Assembly: GCA_922989275.2 (NCBI GenBank)
Contig: OV277869.1
Span: forward strand, 39,540,189-39,604,188
Direction of reading: 5' to 3'
From: Gari tellinella
Taxonomy: Eukaryota > Mollusca > Bivalvia > Cardiida > Psammobiidae
Length of the DNA: 64,000 bases
The notes under the pieces were generated by a model. That model saw only the letters and a list, made by a program, of their open reading frames with translations, had not been told where the DNA came from and searched no databases. Position 1 is the stretch's first letter. Every line of letters starts with the position of its first letter. The position numbers and the translations under genes were made by a program. Positions 62,405-64,000 of the stretch are shown piece after piece.

Positions 62405-62950
62405 GTAACGGTTAAGATATATTGCAAACAACAATAACATAACGTTATGTCGGTTAATGTGGTTGCATTTCCACATCTTTGTATTGTAAAATCCGTACAT
62501 TAACTGCTTGTGTTAATTATGACCTACTAAATTAGACACAACCTTGACATATTTACATCATGGTTCGTGACACGTGCGCCTAAATAATGTCTGACTTTAT
62601 CTTAAGATAGTGTCCAAGGTAAAGCCTGTCCCATTTAAACAAGGTAAAATGGATAGCAAGTACTTTATAGCATGGGTACTATACATAAATAATGATTGTA
62701 CAGTACGCATGGGATTCCACCTAATAAGGATAGAACTATTGATATTTATAAATCATAAGAAGGCATACAGATAGCCTATGTTATCTCTTGAATCTTTGAA
62801 CTTGCTTATCAGTTCAGCTTAATTGGACGGTACTTCAATTGATAGGCATTGGATGCAAACATAAAGCAAAAAAGACTTTTAAACTCTTTTGTAGATAAAA
62901 TAGTGTTTGCTAAAAGGTGTGGTCTGAAATTTTATATACAATTCAATTAT
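62405..62950. other. No recognisable gene or repeat
   Basis: Unplaced AT-rich DNA. Confidence 0.4.
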
Positions 62951-62959
62951 TCAAATATT

Positions 62960-63060
62960 TGACTGAACACTAATTTAGGTTCTCATCAGACGAAGCGTAA
63001 TGTGGCGTCTGATTAAGATCAAAATGGTATGCAATATCAGCTTTAGTTTGCCAGGGATAG
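62960..63060. repeat. Worn C core
   Basis: GGTTCTCATCAGACGAAGCG, TAATGTGGCGTCTGATTAAG, then AGCTTTAGTTTGCCAGGG. Confidence 0.45.
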
Positions 63061-63168
63061 TAAAATACATGATGCAAGATAATAAAAGCAGCAAACCATG
63101 GATTTGGGTTTAATGTTTTATTTACATAAACTGTCATGTATTATATGTATCATAATATGTATTTACAA

Positions 63169-63420
63169 TTAACCCTTTCCCCCATAAAAGCGCCTTTTAG
63201 CGGATATTATTTATTCTTCCGCTGAAGAAAATAGTTCCAATTAAATCAGTCATGAATATATGGCATAGGTAATATTTTTTATATTCTAGCACATGGAAGC
63301 TTAAAGCAGGCTGAAAGTAAAGCAAAATGCGCCTTAAGGCGCATTCTGCTTTACTTTCAACCTACTTTAAGTGATCACATATCTTCAATACTAGAAATAG
63401 GCTATCAGGTAAAGGGTTAA
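63169..63420 (+). mobile_element. Family D element, complete, 252 bp
   Basis: TTAACCCTTTCCCCCATAAA left and GGTAAAGGGTTAA right: the reference D copy. TTATTCTTCCGCTGAAGAAA, then a long hairpin AAGCAGGCTGAAAGTAAAGC/AATGCGCCTTAAGGCGCATT. TTAA borders and CCCTTT ends fit piggyBac-like mobilisation. Confidence 0.85.
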
Positions 63421-63555
63421 TACAATGAACAAACTATTTCTACTGCAATTTGGTTTCGCTAGCAAACATCCATAAACCACAAAGATCAAAAAATGCCCCC
63501 ATGATAAATACAAGCAGATACTATAACATACAACAGCGTTGTAGATGATATACAT

Positions 63556-63790
63556 TTAACCCTTTTTATCCTGAATAACTGCCTGCTTCAAATATAAGTA
63601 TCGTCTGCAATTTTTTTTCAAAAACTAGTTTTTGTTTCTTTTAAAACTGAAGCATAAATAGTTCAATCAAAGTGACCAACATTTTGAATCCAACTCAAAC
63701 GCCCCTTTACGCTGCGTCTGATCTGGATCCAAACTTTTGGAAAATGTTTGCAATATCTCTTTAAGAACGATAACGGTTTAAAGTACATTT
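63556..63790 (-). mobile_element. Family C element, decayed
   Basis: TTAACCCTTTTTATCC left, ATCGTCTGCAATTTT, core ACTCAAACGCCCCTTTACGC and TGCGTCTGATCTGGATCC, then TTTGCAATATC. Confidence 0.55.
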
Positions 63791-64000
63791 CTAAATTCTG
63801 CGTTTCGCTGTGTCATAATGTCGAATCAACTTTACCTAAACAGAATTTACTAAGATGTACTTTAGGAAAACAAACCTTATCTAAAGTGCTTTTAAATGAA
63901 AATTGAATTTTATAATGTCATATCCAACTGATGCAACATTCAAGGATTCATATAATAAATAGAAAAAATCTAATTGCAATTATTAAATTCGTTTATGGAA

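Overview
This window looks like repeat-rich, AT-rich nuclear DNA from an animal, most likely a bivalve mollusc. The sequence shows GT-AG introns, decayed LINE retrotransposons, a Tc1-like transposase remnant and dozens of short inverted-repeat elements, and no operons or bacterial genes. The bivalve assignment is inference. It rests on repeat types I associate with molluscs: arrays of 'GACCTAGTGACCTAG' units that end in an 'AGGTGAGCTAAAA' hairpin, and SINE-like sequence containing 'GGGTGGAGAGGAGCAATT'. I cannot name a species.

One protein-coding gene can be supported. It lies on the minus strand between 47050 and 39908, has four coding exons and encodes a predicted protein of 111 residues. 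The GT-AG splice sites and all three intron phases agree. I do not recognise the product. The open frames elsewhere are parts of repeats or lie in sequence I cannot interpret.

The rest is mostly small non-autonomous DNA elements. I use family letters throughout. Family A: TA-flanked, ends TACAGTGGAGAA, exactly 250 bp when complete. Family B: ends TACAGTGCTCCCTC, about 340-390 bp. Family C: ends TTAACCCTTT or TTAACTCTTT, with TTAA at the borders. Family D: also TTAA-bordered, with a core hairpin around AAAGCAGAATGCGCC. Family E: ends TACAGTAAAACCTC, core GAAAGCTCCTATAGGAGC. F is a single 316-bp element with ends TACAGTACTGAAC. G is an element with a GT/AC microsatellite. H is the family of GACCTAGTGACC arrays. 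A, B and C share nearly the same central palindrome, built on TGATCAGACGCCG, although their ends differ. This modular arrangement, with hybrids that appear to have recombined at the palindrome, is the most unusual property of the window.

Layout. 1-9.2 kb: dense A/B/C/D copies, one A inside another A. 9.2-14.3 kb: a LINE 3' remnant, a 176-bp element with a 5-bp target duplication, and a C-rich satellite flanked by TATCGATAG-rich DNA. 14.3-22 kb: sparse copies and a 3-kb stretch bounded by long inverted repeats. 22-37.3 kb: nested A/B/D/G copies, a second LINE remnant, a large perfect-looking fold-back and the tidiest C palindromes. 37.3-47.3 kb: the gene, its introns filled with H, D, SINE-like and Tc1-like insertions. 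47.6-53.8 kb: a GGGCCCGTTCG-ended element, a nested B copy with two fold-backs, and a 5'-truncated LINE with reverse transcriptase. 53.8-64 kb: further A-E and G copies, several of which show clear order of insertion.
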